DNA of 64,000 nucleotides, taken from positions 1-64,000 of the forward strand of contig JAIXXN010000019.1 of NCBI GenBank assembly GCA_027490725.1, in the 5' to 3' direction. The position numbers and the translations under genes are program-made. The stretch is from Oxalobacteraceae bacterium (GTDB taxonomy: Bacteria; Pseudomonadota; Gammaproteobacteria; Burkholderiales; Burkholderiaceae_D). Positions 35,007 to 44,125 of the stretch are shown one piece after another. The notes below the pieces were generated by a model that was given only the letters and a program-made list of their open reading frames with translations, was not told the DNA's origin and searched no databases. Each line of letters begins with the position of its first letter. Position 1 is the stretch's first letter.

Positions 35007-35867
35007 CTACAACGTGGCGAGCAATTGCGTGGGCGGCAGGGTTTCACCGCTTTTGAGTTTGGCGGCGGCCTGCTGTTTTGCACGGGTACGCGAAGGGGGC
35101 AGGCGGCGCAGGTTTTTCAGTGCTTCGGGATCTTTGATGCCGATGGTGCGCTGATCCACACTGATCAGACCGATTTCATTAAAGGCCGACAGGGTGCGGC
35201 TGACGGTTTCCAGCGTCAAGCCCAGATAGCTGCCGATTTCGTGGCGCGTCATGCGCAGATTGAATAGTTTGGCCGAGTAACCCATCAAGGCAAAGCGCTC
35301 GGCCAGCGACATCAGGAAACGTGCCACCCGGGCTTCGGCGCTGAGCGCGCCCAGCATGCCGATCATGGCCTGTTCGCGCACCAGTTCGCGGCTCATCACG
35401 CCATACATCAGGTATTCCAGTTCCTGATGCACGCGTCCCAGCGCCGTGAGCTTCTTGAACGGCAGCAAAATTACATCGCAATCGGACAAGGCCACCGCCT
35501 CCGAGGAGTAGTGGCGGGTATGGATGCCGTCGACCCCCAGCATGTCGCCTTTCATGGGGAAACTCAGCACTTGTTCATTGCCGAATTCATCGATCAGCAC
35601 GGTTTTCAGAAAACCGGAGTTGACGATGTACAGCGTATCGAACACCTGACCGATGGTGTGGATGCGCTGGCCCGTCTTGAACTGCACATGCTGGAACAGC
35701 AGTTCTTCCGTACTGACCGAGCAGGTCGCCGGAATATGCAGCAGATCACAGACTTCCTTGAGATTCGACCATAGCCGCCCCTGACGCTGGCGGCCGGCCT
35801 CCATCGCGGAGGAAGGTGAGGGCGCACCGTTGGCAGGGCGTAGTTCCGGGGATTGCGTGGACAGCAT
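35007..35867 (-). CDS. CRP/FNR-family transcription regulator
   Basis: A 286-residue regulator: a cyclic-nucleotide-binding-type sensor domain (about 60-180) and a helix-turn-helix (about 205-255). The recognition helix keeps FNR's ETVSRTL, so a TTGAT-N4-ATCAA target is expected. FNR's cluster pattern is C-x2-C-x5-C plus a fourth Cys; here Cys40, Cys49 and Cys130 are present but the second Cys position is Leu43, so a normal oxygen-sensing 4Fe-4S site is uncertain. Start at 35867 follows AGGAG; a longer form would add 20 residues. A response-regulator gene, a stress gene with an FNR box, lie nearby. Confidence 0.88.
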   Translation of the reverse strand: MLSTQSPELRPANGAPSPSSAMEAGRQRQGRLWSNLKEVCDLLHIPATCSVSTEELLFQHVQFKTGQRIHTIGQVFDTLYIVNSGFLKTVLIDEFGNEQVLSFPMKGDMLGVDGIHTRHYSSEAVALSDCDVILLPFKKLTALGRVHQELEYLMYGVMSRELVREQAMIGMLGALSAEARVARFLMSLAERFALMGYSAKLFNLRMTRHEIGSYLGLTLETVSRTLSAFNEIGLISVDQRTIGIKDPEALKNLRRLPPSRTRAKQQAAAKLKSGETLPPTQLLATL

Positions 35868-36075
35868 AGTGTTCTCCTGTGGTCTGATGTTGCGCGACTG
35901 ACCTGACTGCGGGCGACACCGGAACAACCGGAAGCGCTGGAGGACAGGCCGCGACGATTCCTTTGCGCAAGAACTAGTCTTGCGGCATGAATCGTGTGGT
36001 TTCAGTATGCCAACGGAAGAAATATAGATATATCGGCAACGGCTGAATCTGGCCGTAGGAACCAGCGCTACCTTG

Positions 36076-36089
36076 TAGGAATATTCCTA
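36076..36089. promoter_or_regulatory. TAGGAATATTCCTA palindrome near the response-regulator gene
   Basis: A perfect 14-bp palindrome 17 bases beyond the end of the response-regulator gene. TAGGAA occurs again at about 36056 and 36110. It sits between the two regulator genes and may be an operator. No regulator is known for it. Confidence 0.4.
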
Positions 36090-36105
36090 ATCAAGAAATA
36101 GGAAA

Positions 36106-36750
36106 TCAGGTCTTGAAAGGTGAGAGTAATCGGTGTGCGACGGCGTATTGCACCATTTCGGCGAGGGAATTCATGCCCATTTTCTGCATGATGCGGGTTT
36201 TGTGGGTGCTGACGGTCTTGACGCTCAGATGCAGGTTGTTGGCAATTTCCGTGATCGATTTGCCCGCCACTAGCAGCGAAAACACTTCGAATTCCCGGTC
36301 TGACAATTGCTTATGCAACAGACTTTCATTGGGCATCATGATGTTCAGTGCCAGTTGTTCGGCTACTTCGGTACTGATGTAAGGACGCCCGGACGCAACC
36401 CGGCGGATCGCTCCGACCAGCTGGGTGCCGGCGCTTTCCTTGGTCAGATAGCCCTGTGCCCCGGCGCGAATGGCGCGCACCGCATACTGTTCTTCCTCGT
36501 GCATGGTGAGGATCAGAATGGCCAGCTTGGGCGCCTCGGCGCGGATCTGCCGGATCAGATCGACGCCGCTGCGGCCCGGCATGGACAGGTCCAGCAACAG
36601 CAGGTCGAAGCCACCCTGACGGATATGTCCCAGCACTTCGAAACCGTCGATGGCTTCGCCCACGATGTCGATGTCGGGGGCCCCGTCGAGGATGCGCTTG
36701 AGACCCTCGCGCATGATGGTGTGGTCGTCGGCGATGACTATACGGATCAT
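36106..36750 (-). CDS. NarL/FixJ-type response regulator
   Basis: A 214-residue two-domain regulator. The receiver domain (1-125) holds acidic DD at 8-9, phosphoacceptor Asp54 in LLLDLSMPGRSG, Thr in LTMHE and Lys in YLTKE. The C-terminal LuxR-type domain (about 145-210) contains SDREFEVFSLLVAGKS and VKTVSTHKTRIMQKM. No histidine kinase gene is adjacent, so the partner is unknown. It lies between the CRP/FNR regulator and the universal stress protein gene, on the same strand as both. Confidence 0.92.
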   Translation of the reverse strand: MIRIVIADDHTIMREGLKRILDGAPDIDIVGEAIDGFEVLGHIRQGGFDLLLLDLSMPGRSGVDLIRQIRAEAPKLAILILTMHEEEQYAVRAIRAGAQGYLTKESAGTQLVGAIRRVASGRPYISTEVAEQLALNIMMPNESLLHKQLSDREFEVFSLLVAGKSITEIANNLHLSVKTVSTHKTRIMQKMGMNSLAEMVQYAVAHRLLSPFKT

Positions 36751-36827
36751 TGTGGGTGATTTCTAGTAAGTTTTATTATTTTTGAGTCAATCTTGCGATC
36801 TTACTACAGAAATCGACAGGCGCGCTG

Positions 36828-37313
36828 CTAGGCGCTGGCCCCACGCCCACTGCTGGCCGGTTCATTGATCAGTCTGTGTACGAGAACGGGAAGGCGGGTA
36901 TGCGACAGCACCTTGTTGGTGACACTGCCCAGCAGCAATTGTCCCCAGCCGCTGCGGCCATGCGAACCCATGAAAATCAGGTCGCACTGTTGCTGTTCCG
37001 CCACCTCGACGATTTTCTGTGCGGTATGTTCGGAAAAGGCGGTGAGGCTGTCGCAGCGCAAGCCCTGCTGCCGGCAAGCGTCCATGATCGCGCGGGTGTG
37101 CTCGGCACCGGTACGCAGCATGGCGGCACGGTAATCGTCCTCGCTCGGGTAGCTGGGTGGAACAATTTCCACGTAGATCGGATACTGGTATTCCGGTGCG
37201 ACATATAGCACCAGCACCTCGGCTTGCAACTGGGCGGCAAAAGCCACCCCGGCGCAGGCGGTCTTGCTGGAAACGGTCGAACCGTCGGTGGTGAGCAGAA
37301 TTTTCCGGTACAT
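36828..37313 (-). CDS. universal stress protein (UspA family)
   Basis: A 161-residue UspA protein: KILLTTDGS at the N-terminus and GSHGRSGWGQLLLGSV near the C-terminus, with the GxxG-9x-GS ATP-binding motif. A PPSYPSEDDYR insertion after the second strand is typical of some anaerobically induced forms. The start at 37313 follows GGAGGTGG on the minus strand. A perfect FNR box lies 66 bases upstream, so low oxygen is a likely inducer. Confidence 0.9.
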   Translation of the reverse strand: MYRKILLTTDGSTVSSKTACAGVAFAAQLQAEVLVLYVAPEYQYPIYVEIVPPSYPSEDDYRAAMLRTGAEHTRAIMDACRQQGLRCDSLTAFSEHTAQKIVEVAEQQQCDLIFMGSHGRSGWGQLLLGSVTNKVLSHTRLPVLVHRLINEPASSGRGASA

Positions 37314-37692
37314 GATCCACCTCCATAGAATACGGTGTATTTTAGACCCGATACACATTATTGCTACTCTAGAAAGACTTGATGATTATCAAGTGAAACC
37401 GTTATATCCTGAGCGAGCGATGTGGATTTGCTACTTTTAACCGGGTTTTTTTGCACCCGGGCACTACATTTGTGTCACGAACCATGTTTTGTCGCCGTAA
37501 GCGATGTTAGTATCACCAAATACAACGAAACTCGGGATAGACCCGTACGGTAGGGGCGGCGACCCTGCTCCGGGATTGAATAATCTGGCCGCGCCCTGCT
37601 ACACTCAGTCCGGTGCGCTGTATTGCCGAAAGTCATCACCCGTACCGCAAGTTTAGAGCAGCAATTTTACAAATTATGGAGAAGCAGGGATT
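37314..37692. other. divergent intergenic region between usp and cheZ
   Basis: This 379-bp spacer holds the FNR box, then an unpaired-looking CCGGGT...ACCCGG element (37441-37460; loop of T residues) and a GC-rich end before cheZ, whose GGAG/AGGGA site lies at 37679-37690. No other signal is clear. Confidence 0.4.
37379..37392. promoter_or_regulatory. FNR box
   Basis: TTGATGATTATCAA matches TTGAT-N4-ATCAA perfectly and is flanked by C...G, extending the palindrome. It lies 66 bases from the usp start and about 300 bases from cheZ. Its position fits activation of usp at about -41.5. Confidence 0.85.
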
Positions 37693-38529
37693 ATGACCAA
37701 CGCCGCTGACGATTTCGACGCATTATTTGATGAAGTGTCTGCGCAGAGCAAGACTTCAGCTCCGGCTCCAGCGCCTGCTCCCGCACCGGCAGCTGCTGCC
37801 GAGGACGACCTGGAAAGTCTGTTCGACGAAGTTGCCTCTGCGCGCCCCGCCGATGTCGCTGCCCCCGCACCGGCACCTGCACCGGCACCTGTCGCAGCCG
37901 AGGCAGCCGCACCGGCTGCCGCCGAAGGCGAAGAAAAGCCCATGTTCGAACGTCTCGGTGGCATCGTGCGACTGCTGCACGATTCGCTGCGCGAGCTGGG
38001 CTATGACAAGGCGCTGACGGAAGCCTCTTCGCAGATCAATGATGCGCAGGATCGCCTCGAATATGTCGCCACGCTGACCGAACAGGCAGCCAATAAGGTG
38101 TTGAACACGCTGGACGAGGGCATGCCGGAACAGGATGCCCTGTCGAAAAAATCCAAGGATATGGAACACCGCTGGGCGGATCTGTTCGCTGGCAAACTGA
38201 GTCAGGAGCAGTTCAAGCAGCTGGCCGGTGATTCGCAAGCCTTTGCGGCCGCTGTGTCGGTCGCCACGGAAGCGGAAAAAGCCCGCCTGCTGGAAATTAT
38301 GATGGCGCAGGACTTCCAGGATATTACCGGCCAGCTGATCAAGAAAGTCGTGATCATCACCAAGACGGTGGAGCAGGAACTGGCCATGTTGCTGCGTGAT
38401 AACGCACCGCCAGCCCTGCGCGAGAAGATTGCGCAGAAAGAGGTGACCCTGATGCAAGGCCCATCGGCTCCGGCCGTCGCGCTGAATCAGGACAATGTTG
38501 ACGACCTGCTTGCTGATCTGGGATTCTAA
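37693..38529 (+). CDS. cheZ: chemotaxis protein phosphatase CheZ
   Basis: A 278-residue CheZ. An Ala/Pro-rich N-terminal segment (residues 20-75) is followed by the four-helix-bundle region (80-230), QDFQDITGQ at 206-214 with Asp210 and Gln214 equivalent to the E. coli dephosphorylation residues, and a C-terminal CheY-binding helix (VDDLLADLGF). It dephosphorylates CheY-P. Its stop overlaps cheA by one base (TAATG). No cheY, cheW, cheR or cheB is in the window. Confidence 0.95.
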   Translation: MTNAADDFDALFDEVSAQSKTSAPAPAPAPAPAAAAEDDLESLFDEVASARPADVAAPAPAPAPAPVAAEAAAPAAAEGEEKPMFERLGGIVRLLHDSLRELGYDKALTEASSQINDAQDRLEYVATLTEQAANKVLNTLDEGMPEQDALSKKSKDMEHRWADLFAGKLSQEQFKQLAGDSQAFAAAVSVATEAEKARLLEIMMAQDFQDITGQLIKKVVIITKTVEQELAMLLRDNAPPALREKIAQKEVTLMQGPSAPAVALNQDNVDDLLADLGF

Positions 38530-40466
38530 TGGACGATATGCTCAAGGATTTCGTCGTCGAGGCGATGGATCTTGCGGTCAATGTTGAAGAGCACCTGCTT
38601 CGGCTCGAACGCGACCCCGACAACAAGGAAACACTGAATGCGGTGTTTCGTTCCTTCCACACGATCAAAGGTGGTGCCGGTTTCATGGGCCTGCCAGCAC
38701 TGGTGGCAGCCTGCCACCTGACGGAAAATCTGTTCGACGCACTGCGTACCGGTGCGGCGCCAGTGACCCCGCTGGCGATCGAAGCGGCGCTGCAAGCGTC
38801 CGGTTTCGTGGCCGACCAACTGGCGGAACTGAATAATGGCGCCGAGCCGGACAGCCTGCCGGCCATGCCGCAGGATCTGGAAGCGATTCTGACTGACGCG
38901 ATCGAAGGCAAAGGCAAGGCGGCGCCGGCTGCTGCGGCTCCTGCGCCAACGCCGGTCGCGGCAGCGGTAGCGGCTCCCGTTGCGGCAGCGCTTGCAGCGC
39001 CCGTCAGCAATGCGGCCACCATGACGGCCGATGGGCTGGATTGGGATGGCCTGTACGAAGCAGTCATGCCTCCCGGTACTTATACCCGTCCGACGGCAGC
39101 ACCGGCCGCTGCGGCGCCCGTTGCTGCAGCGCCTGCGGCGGTGGCAGCTCCAGCGCCGGCCCCGGTAGCGGCGGCAGCAGCTCCGGCCCCTGCCGCAGCG
39201 CCTGCTGCGCCAAGCTCGGCAGCAGCAGCGGTCAAACGCGAAGCGGCGGAAAAGCGCGAAGAGCGTCCGCATGCGGCACCGGCCAAAGAAGAATCGATCC
39301 GCGTCGACGCGGTCAAGCTCGACGCGCTGCTGGAAGTGGCGGGCGAATCGGTGCAGGCGGCCAATCAGGCGGCAGTGCTGCTGGAGCGCCTGCTGCAATT
39401 CAAATTCGAAGGTCAGGCACAAACGCTGATGGCCACCCTGGCCGAAACGCTGGAACGCGCCTCGCGCTACTCCACCGAACTGCAGCGCGCCACGCTGGCT
39501 ACCCGGATGCAACCGGTCGGTCGTCTGTTCCAGAAGTTCCCCCGTCTGGTGCGCGAACTGGCCAAGGATCTGGGCAAGGACGTCGAACTGACCATCGAGG
39601 GTGCCGAGACCGAAGTCGACCGCGTGGTGGTGGACAGCCTGTACGATCCGCTGGTGCACATGCTGCGCAATGCGCTCGATCACGGGGTGGAAACGCCGGA
39701 AGAACGCGCCATGGCCGGCAAATCGATCAAATCCTTCATTTCGCTGAAAGCCTGGCAGGAAGCCAATAGCGTGATGATCGTGCTGCAGGATGACGGCAAG
39801 GGCATGGATCCGATCAAGCTGCGTGCCAAGGCACTGCAGAAGGGCCTGATCTCCGAGTCGGCCCAGCTGACCAACGATGATTGCTTCCAGCTGGTGTTCC
39901 TGCCGGGCTTCTCGACCAAAGAAGTGGCGTCCAGCGTGTCCGGTCGCGGGGTCGGCATGGACGTGGTGAAAACGGCGGTGGAGAAAAACCGCGGCGCGAT
40001 CCACATCGATTCCGAACTGGGCAAGGGCACCAAATTCGCCATCCGTCTGCCGATCGAACTGTCGATCGTGCCGACCATGCTGGTCTCGACCTCGGGTGCT
40101 GCACTGGCACTGCCGATGGCCGTGGTGCAGCGCGTGGTGGAACTGCCGGAAGAGTTCATGGAAGTCGGTGGCGCGCCAGTGCTGAAAGATCAGGGCCGTC
40201 CATTGCCGGTGCGCTCGCTGGCCGGTGCACTCGGTTACGAGCCTTGCCGCGAGAAGGTGGGGATTGTTGTCGCAGCGCCACAACCGTATATTCTGGCGGT
40301 GGCCGCTGTGGACGGCACCGCCGATCTGGTGATCAAACCGATGACTGCGATTGCTGTCGAGGGCATTACCGGTACCGCCCGCTCCGCCGAAGGCGAGCTG
40401 GTGCTAGTGGTCGGCCTATCCTTCCTGATGGATGGATGTCGAGGTAACGTACGCATGGCGGCCTAG
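38529..40466 (+). CDS. cheA: chemotaxis histidine kinase CheA
   Basis: A 645-residue CheA. The Hpt domain carries phosphorylated His44 (RSFHTIKGGAGF); a long Ala/Pro linker (about 125-255) replaces much of P2; the dimer and ATP-binding domains contain MLRNALDHGVE, DDGKGMD and GRGVGMDVV; the C-terminal CheW-like domain ends near 640. It phosphorylates CheY in response to receptors and is presumably regulated by CheW from elsewhere. The gene overlaps cheZ by one base and ends with a terminator. Confidence 0.94.
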   Translation: MDDMLKDFVVEAMDLAVNVEEHLLRLERDPDNKETLNAVFRSFHTIKGGAGFMGLPALVAACHLTENLFDALRTGAAPVTPLAIEAALQASGFVADQLAELNNGAEPDSLPAMPQDLEAILTDAIEGKGKAAPAAAAPAPTPVAAAVAAPVAAALAAPVSNAATMTADGLDWDGLYEAVMPPGTYTRPTAAPAAAAPVAAAPAAVAAPAPAPVAAAAAPAPAAAPAAPSSAAAAVKREAAEKREERPHAAPAKEESIRVDAVKLDALLEVAGESVQAANQAAVLLERLLQFKFEGQAQTLMATLAETLERASRYSTELQRATLATRMQPVGRLFQKFPRLVRELAKDLGKDVELTIEGAETEVDRVVVDSLYDPLVHMLRNALDHGVETPEERAMAGKSIKSFISLKAWQEANSVMIVLQDDGKGMDPIKLRAKALQKGLISESAQLTNDDCFQLVFLPGFSTKEVASSVSGRGVGMDVVKTAVEKNRGAIHIDSELGKGTKFAIRLPIELSIVPTMLVSTSGAALALPMAVVQRVVELPEEFMEVGGAPVLKDQGRPLPVRSLAGALGYEPCREKVGIVVAAPQPYILAVAAVDGTADLVIKPMTAIAVEGITGTARSAEGELVLVVGLSFLMDGCRGNVRMAA

Positions 40467-40491
40467 CGATTCGCAGGGCCAGTAAGACACC

Positions 40492-40519
40492 AAGCCTGCG
40501 ACCTCGCAGGCTTTTTTTT
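40492..40519 (+). terminator. intrinsic terminator after cheA
   Basis: A 10-bp stem (40492-40501 with 40504-40513) closed by CC, followed by an eight-base T-run. Confidence 0.93.
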
Positions 40520-40679
40520 AATTGCAGCACAGAATTTTTTTACAGGAGTCATAAAAAGTGTATCAGTCAGCGGAACTGCATCGGCTCACGAGGCGGACGG
40601 CGGCGGCCGCTATTGCGTTGCACAATATGGCATAATCGAAGTGGACCACTCACACAGGCAGTAGCAGCACTCAACAAAT

Positions 40680-42083
40680 ATGATGAAGACGCTTTACGAC
40701 AAACTCTGGGAATCCCATGTGGTCAGGGCCGAAGACGACGGCACCACCATTCTCTACATCGACCGTCATCTGGTGCATGAAGTCACCAGCCCGCAGGCAT
40801 TCGACGGGCTACGCGCCGCCGCTCGCCAGCCGTGGCGGGTATCGGCCAATCTGGCCGTGGCCGATCACAATGTGCCGACCACCGGGCGTGCCGACGGCAT
40901 CGCCGATCCGGTTTCGCGCCTGCAAGTGGAAACGCTGGATAGCAATGCCAAGGCTTACGGCCTGACCTATTTCAATATGAACGACAAGCGTCAGGGCATC
41001 GTTCACGTGATCGGACCGGAGCAGGGCGCGACCTTGCCGGGCATGACCGTGGTGTGCGGTGATTCGCATACTTCGACGCACGGCGCGTTCGGCGCGCTGG
41101 CGCACGGCATCGGCACTTCGGAAGTCGAGCACGTGCTGGCCACCCAGACCCTGCTGCAGAAAAAATCCAAAGCCATGCTGGTGCAGGTCGACGGCGCACT
41201 GCCGGCCGGCGTCACCGCCAAGGATATCGTACTGGCCATCATCGGCAAGATCGGTACCGCTGGCGGTACCGGCTACTGCATCGAGTTCGGTGGTTCCACC
41301 ATCCGCGCGCTGTCCATGGAAGGCCGCATGACGGTCTGTAATATGGCGATCGAAGCGGGCGCGCGCGCCGGTATCATCGGCGTCGACGACATCACCATCA
41401 ATTACGTGAAAGGCCGGCCATTCTCGCCGGTCGGTCCGCACTGGGATCGCGCCGTCGATTACTGGCGCACCCTGCATTCGGATGCCGGTGCCCGTTTCGA
41501 TCTGGTGGTGACGCTGAATGCGGCCGAGATCAAACCGCAGGTCACCTGGGGCACCTCGCCGGAAATGGTAGTCGCCATCGATGGTCGCGTGCCGGATCCG
41601 GATCTGGAAAAAGACGATGTGAAACGCAGCGCCATTGAAAAAGCGCTGGTGTACATGAATCTGAAACCGAACATGGCGATCAGCGATATCCGCATCGACA
41701 AAGTGTTCATCGGTTCCTGCACCAACTCGCGCATCGAAGACTTGCGTGCCGCCGCAGAAGTGGTGCGTGGCAAGCAGCGCGCCTCCAACGTCAAACTGGC
41801 GATGGTGGTGCCGGGCTCCGGTCTGGTGAAAGAACAGGCCGAGCGCGAAGGTCTGGACCGCATCTTCCGCGATGCCGGTTTCGAGTGGCGCGATCCCGGT
41901 TGCTCGATGTGTCTGGCCATGAATGCCGACCGTCTGGAGCCGGGCGAGCGTTGCGCTTCCACTTCCAATCGCAATTTCGAAGGACGCCAAGGTCAGGGCG
42001 GGCGCACCCATCTGGTGTCGCCGGCGATGGCTGCCGCAGCCGGTATCGCCGGCCACTTCGTTGACGTACGCACACTGCGTTGA
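40680..42083 (+). CDS. leuC: 3-isopropylmalate dehydratase large subunit
   Basis: A 467-residue aconitase-family enzyme converting 2-isopropylmalate to 3-isopropylmalate with LeuD. Cluster cysteines are in [12 protein letters not shown] and [11 protein letters not shown]. The first ATG (40680) is directly followed by a second (40683), [12 protein letters not shown], which is the usual family start; the difference is one residue. A short 3-gene leu group follows, with an entericidin gene inserted. Confidence 0.97.
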   Translation: MMKTLYDKLWESHVVRAEDDGTTILYIDRHLVHEVTSPQAFDGLRAAARQPWRVSANLAVADHNVPTTGRADGIADPVSRLQVETLDSNAKAYGLTYFNMNDKRQGIVHVIGPEQGATLPGMTVVCGDSHTSTHGAFGALAHGIGTSEVEHVLATQTLLQKKSKAMLVQVDGALPAGVTAKDIVLAIIGKIGTAGGTGYCIEFGGSTIRALSMEGRMTVCNMAIEAGARAGIIGVDDITINYVKGRPFSPVGPHWDRAVDYWRTLHSDAGARFDLVVTLNAAEIKPQVTWGTSPEMVVAIDGRVPDPDLEKDDVKRSAIEKALVYMNLKPNMAISDIRIDKVFIGSCTNSRIEDLRAAAEVVRGKQRASNVKLAMVVPGSGLVKEQAEREGLDRIFRDAGFEWRDPGCSMCLAMNADRLEPGERCASTSNRNFEGRQGQGGRTHLVSPAMAAAAGIAGHFVDVRTLR

Positions 42084-42122
42084 TGCAGCTTTAATTCCTA
42101 CTCTAGACTCACGAGGCCTGAC

Positions 42123-42254
42123 ATGAAACATCTGATCGCACTGACCATTATTGCTCTGACCACTCTGACCATCACTGGCTGCAACACCGTGGCCGGCATC
42201 GGCAAGGATGTGCAGAAAGCTGGCCAGGTGGTGCAAGGCGCCGCGAGCCATTAA
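42123..42254 (+). CDS. entericidin-like small lipoprotein
   Basis: A 43-residue protein, shorter than most gene finders report. A hydrophobic signal ends in a lipobox ITGC (Cys20), followed by NTVAGIGKDVQKAGQVVQ, the EcnA/EcnB signature. Entericidins are small envelope lipoproteins linked to stress or programmed lysis. It lies between leuC and leuD, an arrangement also seen in other betaproteobacteria. CGAGG precedes the ATG. Confidence 0.85.
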   Translation: MKHLIALTIIALTTLTITGCNTVAGIGKDVQKAGQVVQGAASH

Positions 42255-42308
42255 AACGGACCCCATGACGGCAGGCGCTGCTGCGCCGCCGTCCACTTAT
42301 AGAGCATC

Positions 42309-42956
42309 ATGGATAAATTTACGATCTACGAAGGGCTGGTTGCACCGCTGGACCGCGCCAATGTCGACACCGACGCCATCATTCCCAAGCAATTCCTGAA
42401 GTCCATCCACCGTACCGGCTTCGGCCCGAATCTGTTCGACGAGTGGCGCTATCTCGATCATGGCGAGCCGGGCATGGACAACAGTGTCCGTCCGCTGAAT
42501 CCCGACTTCGTGCTCAACGAGCCACGCTATCAGGGGGCTTCGATCCTGCTGGCCCGTAAAAATTTCGGCTGCGGCTCGTCGCGCGAGCACGCTCCGTGGG
42601 CGCTCGACCAGTATGGCTTCCGTGCCATCATCGCGCCCTCGTTTGCCGACATCTTCTTCAACAACTGCTACAAGAGCGGCTTGCTGCCCATCGTTTTATC
42701 CGAAACGCAGATCGATCATCTGTTTAATGAAGTCAAGGCCTTCCCCGGTTACCGTCTGGTGGTCGACCTTGAACAGCAGCGCATTTCCACCAGCAATGGC
42801 AGCATCTCCTATCCCTTCGAGATCGATGCCTTCCGCAAATACTGCCTGATGAACGGGCTCGACGATATTGGCCTGACCCTGCGTCATGCCGATGCCATTC
42901 GTGGTTTCGAAGAGCGCCATCTGGCCACCCAGCCCTGGCTGGCCAACGTCATCTAA
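42309..42956 (+). CDS. leuD: 3-isopropylmalate dehydratase small subunit
   Basis: A 215-residue swivel domain of isopropylmalate isomerase with [13 protein letters not shown] and [14 protein letters not shown]. It completes the enzyme with LeuC. The TAA stop at 42954 is followed by another TAA 11 bases later. leuB starts 21 bases on. Confidence 0.97.
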   Translation: MDKFTIYEGLVAPLDRANVDTDAIIPKQFLKSIHRTGFGPNLFDEWRYLDHGEPGMDNSVRPLNPDFVLNEPRYQGASILLARKNFGCGSSREHAPWALDQYGFRAIIAPSFADIFFNNCYKSGLLPIVLSETQIDHLFNEVKAFPGYRLVVDLEQQRISTSNGSISYPFEIDAFRKYCLMNGLDDIGLTLRHADAIRGFEERHLATQPWLANVI

Positions 42957-42977
42957 ACGCTATCTAAAGTACACATC

Positions 42978-44048
42978 ATGAAAATCGCAATTCTCCCGGG
43001 CGACGGTATCGGCCCGGAAATCGTCGCACAGGCCGTCAAGGTACTGAATGTGCTGGGCGAGTCCTTTGAGCTGGAAACTGCCCCTGTCGGCGGTGCCGGC
43101 TACGCGGCGCACGGCCACCCGCTGCCGGAAGGCACGCTGGCGCTGGCAAAAGCCGCCGATGCCGTGCTGTTCGGCGCGGTGGGCGACTACCAGTACGACA
43201 ATCTGGAACGCGCGCTGCGTCCGGAACAAGCCATTCTGGGTCTGCGCAAGCAACTCGGTCTGTTTGCCAATCTGCGTCCGGCGATTCTGTATCCGGAACT
43301 GGCGGGGGCCTCGACCCTGAAGCCGGAAGTGGTCTCCGGTCTGGACATTCTGATCATCCGTGAACTGACTGGCGACATCTATTTCGGTCAGCCACGCGGT
43401 GGGCGCGAGTGCCCGGATGGCCCGTTCAAAGGCCAGCGCGAAGGCTTCGACACCATGCGCTACGCCGAAGGCGAAATCCGCCGTATCGCCCACGTGGCTT
43501 TCCAGGCTGCGCAGAAGCGTGACAAACGCCTGACTAGTGTCGATAAAGCCAATGTGCTGGAAACCTTCCAGTTCTGGAAAGACATCGTGATCGACGTGCA
43601 CAAGGAATATCCGGACGTCGCGCTGGAACATATGTACGTCGACAACGCTGCCATGCAACTGGTGCGTGCGCCGAAGAAATTCGACGTCATCGTCACCGGC
43701 AATATGTTCGGCGACATTCTGAGCGATGCGGCCGCCATGCTGACCGGTTCGATCGGCATGCTGCCGTCGGCTTCGCTGGACGCCAATAACAAGGGTCTGT
43801 ACGAACCATCGCACGGTTCGGCACCGGACATCGCCGGTAAAGGCATTGCCAATCCGCTGGCGACCATCCTGTCGGCAGCGATGATGCTGCGCTTCTCGCT
43901 GAACAAGGCCGAACAGGCTGAGCGCATCGAAACCGCCGTCAAGAAAGTGCTGGCGCAGGGTCTGCGTACCGCCGACATCTACGAAGCCGGTACCACCAAG
44001 GTGGGCACCGAAGAGATGGGCAACGCGGTAGTGAAAGCGCTGGTCTAA
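42978..44048 (+). CDS. leuB: 3-isopropylmalate dehydrogenase
   Basis: A 356-residue dehydrogenase that oxidises and decarboxylates 3-isopropylmalate in leucine synthesis. [11 protein letters not shown] opens the fold; [28 protein letters not shown] and [14 protein letters not shown] are family motifs for substrate, metal and NAD binding. It ends the leu genes. Stops at 44046, 44062 and 44075 follow in different frames. Confidence 0.97.
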   Translation: MKIAILPGDGIGPEIVAQAVKVLNVLGESFELETAPVGGAGYAAHGHPLPEGTLALAKAADAVLFGAVGDYQYDNLERALRPEQAILGLRKQLGLFANLRPAILYPELAGASTLKPEVVSGLDILIIRELTGDIYFGQPRGGRECPDGPFKGQREGFDTMRYAEGEIRRIAHVAFQAAQKRDKRLTSVDKANVLETFQFWKDIVIDVHKEYPDVALEHMYVDNAAMQLVRAPKKFDVIVTGNMFGDILSDAAAMLTGSIGMLPSASLDANNKGLYEPSHGSAPDIAGKGIANPLATILSAAMMLRFSLNKAEQAERIETAVKKVLAQGLRTADIYEAGTTKVGTEEMGNAVVKALV

Positions 44049-44083
44049 AGCGACTCAGGTCTAGCGCACGGCGCTAAAAAAAC

Positions 44084-44098
44084 CGGGGTCTGACCCCG
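44084..44098. repeat. short GGGGTC/GACCCC palindrome before asd
   Basis: CGGGGTCTGACCCCG is palindromic apart from its central T. It shares the GGGGTC...GACCCC core with the element at 17052-17081. It lies 28 bases before the asd start. Confidence 0.55.
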
Positions 44099-44125
44099 CG
44101 GTTAAATGAACTTCAAGGAATGATT

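Noticed and set aside
37441..37460. Terminator between usp and cheZ
   Set aside because: The T-run is in the loop, so the hairpin cannot act as an intrinsic terminator.
38526..40283. 585-codon open frame antisense to cheA
   Set aside because: His/Arg-rich translation with no motif; cheA is clear.
40613..40636. leuC promoter TTGCGT...CATAAT
   Set aside because: Spacing of 12 bases is too short.
40809..42296. 495-codon open frame antisense to leuC
   Set aside because: Complement of a well-supported enzyme.
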